From: Streptomyces sp. col6
Lineage (GTDB): Bacteria > Actinomycetota > Actinomycetes > Streptomycetales > Streptomycetaceae
Assembly: GCF_008042035.1 (NCBI RefSeq)
Contig: NZ_RDBL01000013.1
Span: 115,155-175,249 of the forward strand
DNA length: 60,095 nt
Direction of reading: 5' to 3'
Shown: positions 37,105-46,589 of the stretch, in pieces
Layout of the letters: each line of letters opens with the position of its first letter
Position numbering within the stretch: the stretch's first letter is position 1
Translations under genes and position numbers: made by a program
Notes under the pieces: model-generated
Told to the model about the DNA's origin: nothing
What the model saw: the letters and a program-made list of their open reading frames with translations, nothing else
Database searches by the model: none

Positions 37105-37119
37105 CGGTACGAACTACCG
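37105..37119. promoter_or_regulatory. candidate MarR autoregulatory site
   Basis: CGGTA-5-TACCG dyad containing CGAACTAC, the same octamer found in the operator at 35353-35387. It lies about 55-70 bp upstream of the MarR start, just beyond the expected -35. Confidence 0.4.
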
Positions 37120-37124
37120 TACGC

Positions 37125-37168
37125 CGAAGCGGCCGGTGGCGGGGGCACCCCCTCCACCGGCCGCTTCG
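37125..37168 (-). terminator. strong terminator ending the PknG/FHA operon
   Basis: Perfect 15-bp stem (37125-37139 with 37154-37168) followed inside by GGGGG/CCCCC around CA. It begins 13 nt beyond the FHA gene stop on the minus strand. Confidence 0.85.
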
Positions 37169-37181
37169 CCGTACGCGGTGC

Positions 37182-38518
37182 TCAGTCCCGGCGGACCGTG
37201 ATCGTGGTCCACGCACCTACGTGCACCTGGTCGCCGTCCTGGAGCGGGACGGGGACGTAGGGCTGGATCGGATCCTCGGAGCCGTTGACCGTGGTGCCGT
37301 TCGTGGAGTTCTGGTCGACCACGGCCCAGCTGCCGTCGGGCTGCTGCACCAGCACGGCGTGCTGGTGGGAGACGCCGGGGTCCTCCGGCGGCACCGACAG
37401 GTCGATGTCCGGGGACTCGCCCGTGCTGTGCCGGCGGCGGCCGATCGTGATCTGGCTGCCGGTGAGCGCGAGCTGCTGCTCCGGGGAGTACGCGGGCAGG
37501 TTGAGCCCGGTGGCCTCGGGGCCGCTGCGCTGCATCATCGCCAGGAAGTACTCACGGTCGGGCGCGATGAACGCCGTCCAGTTGTTGGACAGCGGGGGCC
37601 GGCCGGGCCCCGGGCCGTGCTGCTGACCGGGGTCGTGCGCACCGGGACCGTGCTGGCCGTGCTGCGGACCGGGTCCCCCGTGCTGCTGTCCCGGACCGGG
37701 CTGCCCGGGGCCCTGCGGACCCGGACCCTGCTGCCCCGGGAACGGCGGCTGCTGCATCGGGGACTGCGGGCCCCGGTCCGGCTGCGGCGCGGGCTGCGAG
37801 GGCGGGGACAGCAGCCAGTCGTCGCCGTCGGAACGCGGCGGGGCCGGCGGGGGAGCCGTCTGCTGCTGGAAGGCGGGCGGCGCGCCCTGCTGCTGGAACG
37901 GCGGCGGGCTCTGCGGGCCGCCCTGGGGCCCCTGCTGGTACGGGGGCGGAGGCGGCGGTCCCTGCCGGCCCTGCTGCTGGCCCGGGGGGCCCTGCTGGAA
38001 CGGCGGCGGGGTGCTCTGCGGGCCCTGCCCGAACGGCGGCTGACCCGGGCCCTGGGGACCCGGCTGACCCGGGCCCGTGGACAGGGGCTCGGCGGACCGG
38101 TTCATCTGCGAGGGCCGCGAGCCCTGGTAGTCGAAGGGGTCGCGCGCCTGCTGCGGGGGCGGCGGCTGCTGGGCCGGGAAGCCCGGCGGCCGGCTGCCGG
38201 CGGGGCCGGGGTCGCCCGGAAGGTTGTGCCGGGGGGCCAGCGGGGTGTAGGACGTGGCCGTGTTCGTGAGGAAGTTCCAGCGGCACTCCTCGCAGAACGG
38301 CGCCATCGCCTCACGCGGCGTGCGGCACTGCGGGCACAGCTCGGCCTGGGCCGTCGCGTCCGGGTCGTGCGGCTGGGGGTATCCGTAACCGCGCGCGGGC
38401 GGCGGGGAGGCGGCGGGGGAACCGCACCCGCAGGCGCGCCCGCCCCGGTCATGCGGTGGCCGCAGACCTCGCACCAGTCCTCGGAACCCGACTGGTGTCC
38501 GTTCGGGCAGGTCGGCAT
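37182..38518 (-). pseudogene. zinc-ribbon / FHA domain protein, frameshifted
   Basis: ATG 38518 (GAGGGGGAA upstream) opens MPTCPNGHQSGSEDWCEVCG, a zinc ribbon, and the frame then runs into a wrong reading at a C-rich stretch (G runs near 38404-38420 on the plus strand). One missing base restores the frame, giving a second ribbon CPQCRTPREAMAPFCEEC, a long Pro/Gln/Gly-rich disordered linker (about 110-310) and a C-terminal FHA domain (about 325-440: ITIGRRRHSTGESPDIDLSV, VSHQHAVLVQQ, NSTNGTTVNG). FHA domains bind phosphothreonine, and the upstream PknG-type kinase is the natural source of it. It is the last gene of the operon. The frameshift sits in homopolymers, where sequencing errors are common, so the gene may be intact in the organism. 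Confidence 0.8.
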
Positions 38519-38624
38519 GTCGGCGCTTCCCCCTCTCCTTCTCCGGCCCGCAGGCCGTTACTTGTCGTGCTCCGCCGCCCGGCGGACCTGAACCGGCGGG
38601 TGGCTGATCGTGGTGACTGTCCGA

Positions 38625-39968
38625 TTATTTCTTGACGCGAACCGTCTTCGTCGAGCGCGTTTCGAGAGTCATCTCGTCCGCTTCCGCGACCTTCGCCTTC
38701 AGTCGCACAGTACCCGTCGCCGCGTCGACGACGTCTACCACCTTCGAAAGCAGTTTCGCAGTGTCCTCGTTCCCGGACGCCGACGCCAACTGCACCGCGC
38801 GGCCCAGTTTGGCCGTGGCGCCGTCGAAGTCTCCCGACTTGCGGGCATCGAGCCCCTGCTGGATGACTTGTGCCAGTTCGGCCTGACCCGTGTAGTGCGC
38901 GACCTGCGGATTGATCGAGGTCGACGCCACCATGTCGTCGGTCCACACCGCCCGGACCAGCCCCTGCGAGAGGGTCTGCGGCGCCCCGCCCGCAGGGTCG
39001 GGAAGGATCAGCGAGACCCGGGCCGCGAGCATCTCCTGCCCGATGCCGGCCTCCGGCACCCGGACGCACACGTGGTAGTCGCGGGACTCGTCGCCCCAGG
39101 AACCGGTGGGGTAGTCCCCGGCCCTGGGACCCGCCTCGGTGCGGCGGGCGGTCAGATCGGCGACCGTCGGCGCGACCTGCTTCACGAACATGATCTCCAC
39201 GCCGACCGGGGTCCACAGCCGCAGCGCGACGTCCGCGACCTCCTTGCCCATGGCGTTCTCCATCATGTGCGTGAAGTCCGCCGCGAGACCGGCCGGGTCG
39301 GCGACGATGTCGGCCGTGCCGAGCAGCGCCGAGGCGATGGCTGTGACCTCTTTCACCTCCCAGTCGGTGCCGACCCCGCGGGCGTCACAGGTGAACCGCC
39401 CCGCACAGGCGTCCAGCGCGGCGCGCAGGTCCTCCGGGGACTCGTGCTCGTTGCGCCCGTCGGTGAGCAGGATGCCGTGCCGGATGTCCACGTCGGCGGC
39501 GCCGAGCAGCCGGTCCGCCAGCCGCAGCCAGGTCCCGATCGCCGTACCGCCGCCCGCGCTCAGCCGGCGCAGGGCCTGCTTGGCCTCGGCCCGGGTCCGC
39601 GCGTCGGCGACGGCGAGCCGGCCGTTGCCCGGGTAGACCTCCTTGGCCACGTGCGTCCCGCCGACCACGGCGAACGAGGTGCCGTCGCGCAGGGTGTCCA
39701 CGGCCGCCGCCGTCGCGTCACGGGCGTTGCGCATCTTGGTCGGCGGATAGTCCATCGAACCCGAGCAGTCCACCATGATCACCACGGCGGCACCGGTCGC
39801 CTGCCCCGGCACCGGCGACCCCGCCAGCGGAACGCCGCCGGTGGTGCCGCCCCCGGTCGAGGTGACCGTGATGATGCCGTTGACCTCACGGCCGCCCTCG
39901 GGCAGGAACTCGTTCTGGTACACCTCGACGGAGAACTGCGGCACGTTCGACTTGGAGAAGTTGGCCAT
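38625..39968 (-). CDS. cytoplasmic vWA-domain protein of the PknG-like operon
   Basis: A 447-residue protein without signal peptide. It has an N-terminal beta region (FSVEVYQNEFLPEGGREVNG), then a VWA domain with complete MIDAS DCSGS (about 73-77), GGGTAIGTW and LLTDGRNEHES, a beta sandwich (about 245-340), and a C-terminal helical segment (QVIQQGLDARKSGDFDGATA) resembling TPR-like repeats. It resembles the TerY/ChlD-like VWA proteins found beside PP2C phosphatases and FHA kinases. ATG 39968 was chosen for its AAGGAG site 8 nt upstream; an earlier in-frame start lacks one. It probably scaffolds a metal-dependent protein contact in this signalling set. Confidence 0.87.
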   Translation of the reverse strand: MANFSKSNVPQFSVEVYQNEFLPEGGREVNGIITVTSTGGGTTGGVPLAGSPVPGQATGAAVVIMVDCSGSMDYPPTKMRNARDATAAAVDTLRDGTSFAVVGGTHVAKEVYPGNGRLAVADARTRAEAKQALRRLSAGGGTAIGTWLRLADRLLGAADVDIRHGILLTDGRNEHESPEDLRAALDACAGRFTCDARGVGTDWEVKEVTAIASALLGTADIVADPAGLAADFTHMMENAMGKEVADVALRLWTPVGVEIMFVKQVAPTVADLTARRTEAGPRAGDYPTGSWGDESRDYHVCVRVPEAGIGQEMLAARVSLILPDPAGGAPQTLSQGLVRAVWTDDMVASTSINPQVAHYTGQAELAQVIQQGLDARKSGDFDGATAKLGRAVQLASASGNEDTAKLLSKVVDVVDAATGTVRLKAKVAEADEMTLETRSTKTVRVKK

Positions 39969-40057
39969 CTGATCGGCTCCTTGAGGCTCCACGCGTCGGA
40001 CGGAGCCAGCGGTACGGACAAAGGCAGCGAAGTCGGGGAGGGATCAACCGCCCCGTA

Positions 40058-41284
40058 TCAGGCGGAGCCTGCCCCTTGCGGTGACACGGCGAACGGCAGC
40101 AGGGCCACTGTTACGTTGTCGTGGCCGCCGCCGTCGAGGGCGTGGCCGACCAGCACCTGGGCGCCGTGCAGCGGCCGTTGGTGGGCGTCCTCGGGCACGG
40201 CGGCCGCCATCTCGGCGGCGGACTCCGCGTAGTTCCACAGGCCGTCCGTGCAGACCACCACCAGGCCGGGGCGGTCCGGCTTGAACGAGGCGGTGTGCGG
40301 CTCCAGTTCGTAGGCGTCCGCGCCGAGCCAGCCCGTGATGGCGTGGGCGCGCTCGTCCGCGTACGCCTCCGCCTCGTTCATCAGGCCCGTCGCGACCATC
40401 TGCGCGGCCCACGAGTCGTCCTCGGTGAGCCGGGCGGGCGCGGTGGCGCGGTCCTCGGGCACCCAGTACACGCGGCTGTCGCCGACCCAGCCCACGACCA
40501 GCAGGCCGCTCGCCATGACCGCGCCGACCAGGGTGCATGCCGGGGCGTTCTGATGGCGCTCCGGGCTCTGACCGGGCTGCTGGGCCAGCAGGTTGACCGA
40601 CTCCGACGCCGCGACGATCGCCTCGTGCATCGCCTGCTGCGGATGCGTGCCGCGCGGCAGGGACTCCAGCAGGGCCGCGTTGGCCGCGCTCGCCGCCGCC
40701 GCCGACGCCTCGTCGGGCCGGCTGGCCGAGGAGACCCCGTCGCAGACGATCGCGACGACGGCCGCCGAGCCGTCCGGCAGGGCGGTCGTCGACACCGCGA
40801 ACGCGTCCTCGTTGCGGTGGTGGCGCAGCCCCCGGTCGCTGACCGCGGCGACCGCGCCCAGCTCCTTCTCCATGTGGTCGCGCTCGCGCGGCTGCGCGTG
40901 GCCGCAGTTCTCGCAGTAACCGTCGCCGTCGACCCGCCCGGCCCTGCAGGCCACGCAGACCTTGCCCCCGGCCGCCGGGGCCGGGGCGGGCGCCTGGGCC
41001 GGCGCCGGCCCTGGGGACGTACGGGGATCGGGCGCGGCACCCGGAGCGGCGAGCTCGAAGTCCCCGGCGGCGTCCGGCCCGTCGTAGCGGACCCCGGCAG
41101 GGGCGCCCGCGTCCGGCGCACCCGCGCCGGGCGTGGCGATGGCGACCGTCGGGCGGTCGTGGGGCGGCTCGGGCACGGCCGACAGGTCGTACCCGCAGGC
41201 ACCGCAGAACAGGTCGCCCTGCTCCAGCGGCTCCTCGCAGCCGGGGCACCTCGGCAAGGCCGTCTCCTGGTGGTTCTGCGACAT
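40058..41284 (-). CDS. PP2C-type protein phosphatase with N-terminal zinc ribbons
   Basis: A 408-residue protein: two zinc ribbons (CPGCEEPLEQGDLFCGACG near 13-31; CVACRAGRVDGDGYCENCG near 115-133) separated by an Ala/Pro-rich linker, then a PP2C domain (about 150-400) with metal-binding motifs SDRGLRHHRNEDAF, VCDGVSSASRP, VGWVGDSRVYWV, VVCTDGLWNYAES and GGGHDNVTVALLPF. It removes phosphate from Ser/Thr residues and is the likely opposite of the adjacent PknG kinase. ATG 41284 sits 2 nt after the kinase stop; GTG 41290, which overlaps that stop (GTGA), is an alternative. Either way translation is coupled to the kinase. Confidence 0.88.
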   Translation of the reverse strand: MSQNHQETALPRCPGCEEPLEQGDLFCGACGYDLSAVPEPPHDRPTVAIATPGAGAPDAGAPAGVRYDGPDAAGDFELAAPGAAPDPRTSPGPAPAQAPAPAPAAGGKVCVACRAGRVDGDGYCENCGHAQPRERDHMEKELGAVAAVSDRGLRHHRNEDAFAVSTTALPDGSAAVVAIVCDGVSSASRPDEASAAAASAANAALLESLPRGTHPQQAMHEAIVAASESVNLLAQQPGQSPERHQNAPACTLVGAVMASGLLVVGWVGDSRVYWVPEDRATAPARLTEDDSWAAQMVATGLMNEAEAYADERAHAITGWLGADAYELEPHTASFKPDRPGLVVVCTDGLWNYAESAAEMAAAVPEDAHQRPLHGAQVLVGHALDGGGHDNVTVALLPFAVSPQGAGSA

Positions 41285-41286
41285 GT

Positions 41287-44043
41287 TCACACCCACGTTC
41301 GGGGGCGGAAGCGGTTGGCCCGCTCCACCAGTTCGATCCTCTCGGCGCCGGGCTCAGCGAGCCGGGCGAGCATCCGGTACGCACGCTCCAGGCCGAACCG
41401 CAGTCCGCGCTCGTCCAGCTCGCTGCCGAGCAGCGTCCCCGGGCCGTGCGGCCCGGCGTGCGCGGCCGGCTGCGGCCCCGAAGGGCTACCGGAGAGTACC
41501 CAGTCGAGCGCCGTGCCCAGCACCTCGGCCGACAGGCGCTCCCGCCGGACCGCGTCGAGCCCGAGCCCCGAGAGCCCCGACACCTGGGCCGACGCGGCCA
41601 TCAGGTCCGCCAGCAGCGGCTCGTCGGGGGCGCGTTCACGCAGCCGGGCGCGAACGGCGGCGATCCGGGCCGCCGTGAAGTGGATCGACGCCTCCGGCAC
41701 CGACTCCAGCGTCCGGACGGCCGCGCTCCGGTCGCCGGCCGCGATCTGCACCCGGGCCAGGCCGAACGCCGCGCTCACGAAGCTCGGATCGGTCAGCCAC
41801 ACCAGCCGGTAGTACTCGGCGGCGTTGTCCAGCTGCCCCAGGACCTCCGCGCAGATGCCGAGGGCCAGCTTGGGCGCGGGCTCCCCGGGGAACGCGTCGT
41901 ACACCGCGTCGAACGACAGCGCCGCGTTCTCGTTGTCGCCGGTCACCAGGGAGGTGAGGCCCCGGTACCAGACGACGCGCCAGTCGTCCGCGTGCTGCCC
42001 CTCCAGCGCGGCCAGCGTCTTCGCGGCGGCGGCGAGGTCCCGCATCTCCAGGTAGGCGCGCAGCTCGCGCAGCCGGGTCTCCAGCGAGGCGGCCGGCACC
42101 GCCTGCAATGCGGAGATCAGCTCGGCCGGCGCCGACGCCATCACCCCGGCCAGGAAACCGGCGTTGGGGTCGCTCGCGTCGACCCGGGGCACGGGCAGCG
42201 CGAGCGAGGTCACCCGCACGTCGAGCCCGGCCAGCCGGGGCGCCCGTCCGGCCGCCGGCGCCTGCGGGGCACCGGGGGAGGGGACCGGGCTCCGGGGAGC
42301 CGGGACACTCGCGGCGGGTGCGTACGGCAGGGGCCCGGAGCCGGTGCCCGCGCCGCCGGGGCTGCGGACATGAGTGGCGGCGGAGGGCACCGGGGCCGCG
42401 CCGGTGGGCGCCATGGGCGGAGGCCCGGCGGGCAGCGCCCCCGGCACACCCCCGGGCGGGGTCACCGCGGCGGGCGCGGACGGCGTCCGGGCGTCCGGCC
42501 CGCCCCGCCGGCGGCCGAGGCGCCCGCCGGAGCCGGCGGTCCGGGCGCCCAGCCGGGACACCTCGTCCGCCTGGTCGGCGAACAGCTCCGTGTCGGTGAC
42601 CCGCAGCTCCGCGCCGAACAGCGTCGACAACGCCGGACGCGGACGCCCCGTCTGGAGGGACACCACCTCGCGCAGCACGCCCGTCAGCTGCTCCGCCATC
42701 TCCGCCGCCGAGGCGAACCGGCGGGCCGGGTCGGGGTCGGTGGCCCGCACCAGGAGCCGGTAGAACGACTCGTAGGTCCGGAACACCTCGATGTTGTCCG
42801 GGTCGGGCAGCGAGTCCACGAAGACGTTCGTGTACCCCTGGAAGTCGAACGTGAGCACCGCGAGCGTGCGGGCCACCGTGTACAGGTCGGAGGCGACCGA
42901 CGGGCCCAGCTCCGCGACCTCCGGCGCCTGGTAGCCGACGGTGCCGTAGATGGCCGACTCGTCGTCGTCCATCCTGCGGACCGCGCCCATGTCGATCAGC
43001 TTCAGCTGGTCCTCGGTCTGGATCGCGTTGTCGACCTTGAAGTCGCAGTAGAGCAGGTTGCGGCTGTGCAGGTGACCCAGCGCCTCCAGGGCCTCTATGC
43101 CGAAGGCGCACGCCTGCTCGACCGGCAGCGGGTCGCGCTTCCCGGCCGGGGTGCGGCGCTCGTTGGCGATCTCCTTGAGCGCCTTGCCGCCGACGTACTC
43201 CATGACGATGTACCCGTCGAGCGAACCGGTCCGCTGGTCCAGGTGCTCGACGAAGTTGTAGATGCGGACGATGTTGGAGTGCTCGATCTCGGCGAGGAAC
43301 CGCCGTTCCGAGATCGCCGCCGCCATGGCGTCCTGGTCGCCCGTGTCCAGCAGGCCCTTGAGCACCACCCACCGGTCGGAGACCGCCTTGTCCACCGCGA
43401 GGTAGACCCAGCCGAGACCGCCGTGGGCCAGACAGCCCGCGACCTCGTACTGCCCGTGGACGACGTCGCCCGCCTGGAGCTTGGGCACGAAGGAGTACGG
43501 ATGGCCGCACTTCGTGCAGAACCCCTCGGTGCGGCCGGGACGTTCGCCCCGGGACCGGCCCACCGGCGCCCCGCAGTCCGACCGCGAGCAGAACCGCTTG
43601 CGCTCGGGCACCTCCGGGTTCTCCATCACGGCCGTACGCGGATCGGGCCGCGGCACGTCCGGCACCTGCACCAGGCCCGCGCCCAGCCGGTTGCGCCCCG
43701 AGGCGTTGGTCGACTTGGCGGAGGAGCGCACCGAGACGGAATGCGAGGTCGTCGTGCCCGACAGCGAGCGCGAGAGCCGCCCCGACACCGAACGCCGGGA
43801 GGTCGACGAACGCGACGAGGACCGCGAGGACGCCCGCGACGAGGCCTGTGAACTGCTGCGCGCCGAGGCGCTGTTGCTGCCCCGGCTGCCCCGGCCGCCG
43901 CCCGCGATGCCGGTGGGCGGCGAGCTGACCATGCCGTTGGGCGACACCACGGGTGCCAGACCGCAGGTGTCGCAGTACAGCTCACCGCCGCCCATGTCCT
44001 CGTAACTGCCCTCGCACGCGGGGCGCTGGCACTGCGTACTCAT
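41287..44043 (-). CDS. pknG: PknG-family serine/threonine protein kinase
   Basis: A 918-residue soluble kinase. The N-terminus has a zinc ribbon (CQRPACEGSYEDMGGGELYC) and a Ser/Arg-rich disordered stretch (about 50-115), likely phosphorylated. A rubredoxin-like ribbon (FCSRSDCGAP, GFCTKCGHPYSF, about 150-187) comes before the kinase domain (about 195-470). The glycine loop reads AHGGLGWVYLAVD, the catalytic Lys is in WVVLKGLL, the catalytic loop is YCDFKVDN and the metal loop is IDMGAV, matching PknG rather than ordinary Hanks kinases. A long linker and a TPR-type C-terminus (about 600-918) follow. AGAGGGGG precedes ATG 44043. In mycobacteria PknG phosphorylates an FHA protein to control glutamate metabolism. 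Confidence 0.9.
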   Translation of the reverse strand: MSTQCQRPACEGSYEDMGGGELYCDTCGLAPVVSPNGMVSSPPTGIAGGGRGSRGSNSASARSSSQASSRASSRSSSRSSTSRRSVSGRLSRSLSGTTTSHSVSVRSSAKSTNASGRNRLGAGLVQVPDVPRPDPRTAVMENPEVPERKRFCSRSDCGAPVGRSRGERPGRTEGFCTKCGHPYSFVPKLQAGDVVHGQYEVAGCLAHGGLGWVYLAVDKAVSDRWVVLKGLLDTGDQDAMAAAISERRFLAEIEHSNIVRIYNFVEHLDQRTGSLDGYIVMEYVGGKALKEIANERRTPAGKRDPLPVEQACAFGIEALEALGHLHSRNLLYCDFKVDNAIQTEDQLKLIDMGAVRRMDDDESAIYGTVGYQAPEVAELGPSVASDLYTVARTLAVLTFDFQGYTNVFVDSLPDPDNIEVFRTYESFYRLLVRATDPDPARRFASAAEMAEQLTGVLREVVSLQTGRPRPALSTLFGAELRVTDTELFADQADEVSRLGARTAGSGGRLGRRRGGPDARTPSAPAAVTPPGGVPGALPAGPPPMAPTGAAPVPSAATHVRSPGGAGTGSGPLPYAPAASVPAPRSPVPSPGAPQAPAAGRAPRLAGLDVRVTSLALPVPRVDASDPNAGFLAGVMASAPAELISALQAVPAASLETRLRELRAYLEMRDLAAAAKTLAALEGQHADDWRVVWYRGLTSLVTGDNENAALSFDAVYDAFPGEPAPKLALGICAEVLGQLDNAAEYYRLVWLTDPSFVSAAFGLARVQIAAGDRSAAVRTLESVPEASIHFTAARIAAVRARLRERAPDEPLLADLMAASAQVSGLSGLGLDAVRRERLSAEVLGTALDWVLSGSPSGPQPAAHAGPHGPGTLLGSELDERGLRFGLERAYRMLARLAEPGAERIELVERANRFRPRTWV

Positions 44044-44131
44044 GTTCGTTCCCCCTCTTCGCCCCGCCGCCTCGGCGGCCTCGACGTTCCGTCATTCCTG
44101 CTCATGCCCGCTGTACGCCCCCCGGGCCCTT

Positions 44132-45466
44132 TCACGAATACCCCCGCCGGTCCTGCGGGCCGGGTGCGCCCCGGCCGCCCAGCAGTTCCAGCGCCGCGTC
44201 CTGGTAGCGCTGCACGGCGCCCGCCGCCACCCGCAGATCGCACGGGGCGCTCCACAGCATCCGGCGCGCCGCGTCGTACCGCTCGATCAGCACCGGGTCC
44301 TCCGCCAGCCCGTTGCGGGCCACCTTCGCCCGGTACGCGTCGAGCCGGCCGCGCAGCTCCGCCCGGACGGCCAGCGGCGCGGTGACCGCCGTCAACTGCT
44401 CGCGGGCCCGCAGCAACTCCTCCTCGGCCTCCCGCTCCAGGGTCTCCAGGAGCGGCGAGAGGCGGTGCCAGCGGGCGTGCCTGCGGTACTCGGACGCGGC
44501 GGCCAGACGCTCCTGGAGCGCGGTCGGTGGGCCGTTGACCACGGGCACCTCGGACGCGGCGATCTTGGCCAGGACCTCGCCGCGCGCCACCCGGGCCTCG
44601 GCCAGTGTGCGGTCGGCCCGGGAGAGCACGTCGCGCAGGTGCACGAGCCGCTGCTCGGCGTCCTGCCGCACGGCGAGCACCGCTTCGACCTCGCGCCGCA
44701 CCTCGTCCAGCGCGCGGGCCGCCCGGTCGTAGCGGGTCGTGTCCGGGCGCCCGCCGCCGGGCGCCGCGCTCCCCGGCCCCGGCAGCCAGAACGCCAGCGG
44801 GTCCGCGATCACCTGCGCCCGCAGCGTGGCCAGCTCCTCGGTGATCGCCTCCAGGTCGTCGCCCGCGGGATGCTCACCGGGCCGTACGCCCACCGAGTGC
44901 GCCAGCGAGTGCGTGCGGCGCAGTTCGGCGGCGAGGAGGTCTATCCGCGCGGGCATCGCGGACCACACGGAGTCCGACGCCACGACCATGTCCAGGGCGC
45001 TCGCGTACAGCCCGTTCATCCGGGAGACCAGCTCCTCCAGCGTGAACCGCTCGGAGAGCCGGGCCGGTCCGGAGACCGACGGGTCGTGCCCGGCGGCGCC
45101 GTGCGCCACGGTGACACCCTGGCCGCGCAGCAGCTCGGTCAGGGCCACCAGGTCCTCGCGGTTGGGGTGGCGGCGTCTGGCCCGCACCGCGCGCGCCTCG
45201 GTCAGCACACCCGCGTACGCGTCGAAGTAGCTCCACAGCAGCGTGACCGACCGCTCCGTGACGGCCCACCGCTCCCGGGTGACACCGGACAGCTCGGCGC
45301 CCTCCAGGAGCCGGCGGCCCGCGTGGTCCTGGAGGGCGAGGAGCGAGGTCTCGATCGCCTCGTGCTCCGCGCCGAGCCGGGCCAGCGCGCGGTCGGCCTC
45401 GTCCCGGTCCATGACCGGACCGGGGGGCCGGGCCGCGTAGCTGGGGAAGGGGCCAGCGACGCCCAT
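44132..45466 (-). CDS. coiled-coil protein of unknown function in the PknG operon
   Basis: A 444-residue soluble protein, largely helical, with heptad-like Leu/Ala/Glu/Arg patterns (about 15-60, 150-175, 225-400). It begins MGVAGPFPSYAARPPGPVMD with GAGAGGTGATCG upstream of ATG 45466. There is no signal, membrane segment or catalytic motif. Its position between GlnH and PknG, in the same direction with gaps of about 70-90 nt, suggests an adaptor in this signalling system; this is inference from context. Confidence 0.75.
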   Translation of the reverse strand: MGVAGPFPSYAARPPGPVMDRDEADRALARLGAEHEAIETSLLALQDHAGRRLLEGAELSGVTRERWAVTERSVTLLWSYFDAYAGVLTEARAVRARRRHPNREDLVALTELLRGQGVTVAHGAAGHDPSVSGPARLSERFTLEELVSRMNGLYASALDMVVASDSVWSAMPARIDLLAAELRRTHSLAHSVGVRPGEHPAGDDLEAITEELATLRAQVIADPLAFWLPGPGSAAPGGGRPDTTRYDRAARALDEVRREVEAVLAVRQDAEQRLVHLRDVLSRADRTLAEARVARGEVLAKIAASEVPVVNGPPTALQERLAAASEYRRHARWHRLSPLLETLEREAEEELLRAREQLTAVTAPLAVRAELRGRLDAYRAKVARNGLAEDPVLIERYDAARRMLWSAPCDLRVAAGAVQRYQDAALELLGGRGAPGPQDRRGYS

Positions 45467-45534
45467 CGATCACCTCTCCGCTCTCCCCGCCGGGCCGGGG
45501 CCCCGCAGGATCAGTGCCGCCCGCGGGCGGGGGC

Positions 45535-46578
45535 CTAGTCCCGGTACTTCGGCGCCGGCGGCGCCTTGATCCCCGGCAGGCCGTCCTCCAGCCATTCGCG
45601 GTACGACTTCATCCAGAGGCTGTCCGCGCCGCCCGCCCGGTAGTCGACCAGCACCTTGTTGACCCGGGACACCAGGTCGTCCGCGCCCTTCTTCGTGGCC
45701 ACGCCGTAGTACTCGGTGGTGAAGGGGGCGCCCTTGAGCTCCACGGCCGGGTCCTGCGCGGCCTGGCCGGCGGCCAGCGCGTTGTCCGTGACGACCGCGT
45801 CGACCTCGCCCAGCTGGAGCCGCACCAGGCAGTCCAGCTGGTTGGGGACCGTGAGCTGGTCCTCGTCGGCCGCCGTGCCGTCGTGCTCGTCCTTGAAGAC
45901 CGAGCCGAACGACTCCTTCTCCAGCGCCTCGTACGCCGTGGAGCCCTCGGCGGTGCAGACGCGCTTGCCGCCCAGCGTGGAGTTGAACCCGGTGATCGAG
46001 TGGTCCTCCTTCGCGGCGAGGACCTGCTGACCGGCCTGGAAGTAGGCCGTCGAGAACGAGACCTGCTTCAGCCGGGCGCAGTTGATCGTCATCGTCCGCA
46101 CGACGACGTCGACCTTGTCGTTCTCCAGCGCGGCGATGCGCTGGTTGGTCGGGATCGCCCGGAAGATCACCTTGTCGCCGTCGCCCAGGATGTCCTTCGC
46201 GATGGCCCGCACCAGGTCGATGTCGAAGCCTTCGAGGTCCCCGGACTCCGGGTTGCGGAAGCCCCACTGGAAGCTGTTCTGGTCGACGCCCGCGATGAGC
46301 TTGCCGCGCTCCTTGATCTTCCTGACCGCGTCCCCGTCCACCGCGTCCGGCCGCAGGCTCGCCTCGGGGTCCGTGCAGGAGTCGGCCCGCGCCTGGACGG
46401 CGTGTGCCGCGCCCGGCCCCGTCACCTGGGGGCCGAAGACGTCGTCGCCCTCGTGGGACAGCGGCAGCAGGGTCAGCGACGCCGTCACCGCGCAGGCCGC
46501 GGCCATGGCGCTCACCCCGCCCCAGCCGCGCAGCCGGCGCCGTCGGCCGCGCCCCGTCCTCGGGTCCTTCGATGTCAT
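45535..46578 (-). CDS. glnH: GlnH-like amino-acid-binding protein (SBP family 3)
   Basis: A 347-residue exported binding protein. After a basic N-terminus (TGRGRRRRLRGWGG) a hydrophobic signal segment follows, with no convincing lipobox. The SBP_bac_3 domain (about 85-340) contains GVDQNSFQWGFRNPESGDLE, GFDIDLVRAIAKDILG and a typical hinge. It probably binds aspartate/glutamate or another polar amino acid outside the cell, as its mycobacterial counterpart does. ATG 46578 was chosen because GGGGGAGCG precedes it; GTG 46593 overlaps the upstream stop and is the alternative. There is no ABC permease nearby, so it is a sensor rather than an importer. Confidence 0.85.
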   Translation of the reverse strand: MTSKDPRTGRGRRRRLRGWGGVSAMAAACAVTASLTLLPLSHEGDDVFGPQVTGPGAAHAVQARADSCTDPEASLRPDAVDGDAVRKIKERGKLIAGVDQNSFQWGFRNPESGDLEGFDIDLVRAIAKDILGDGDKVIFRAIPTNQRIAALENDKVDVVVRTMTINCARLKQVSFSTAYFQAGQQVLAAKEDHSITGFNSTLGGKRVCTAEGSTAYEALEKESFGSVFKDEHDGTAADEDQLTVPNQLDCLVRLQLGEVDAVVTDNALAAGQAAQDPAVELKGAPFTTEYYGVATKKGADDLVSRVNKVLVDYRAGGADSLWMKSYREWLEDGLPGIKAPPAPKYRD

Positions 46579-46589
46579 CGCTCCCCCTG

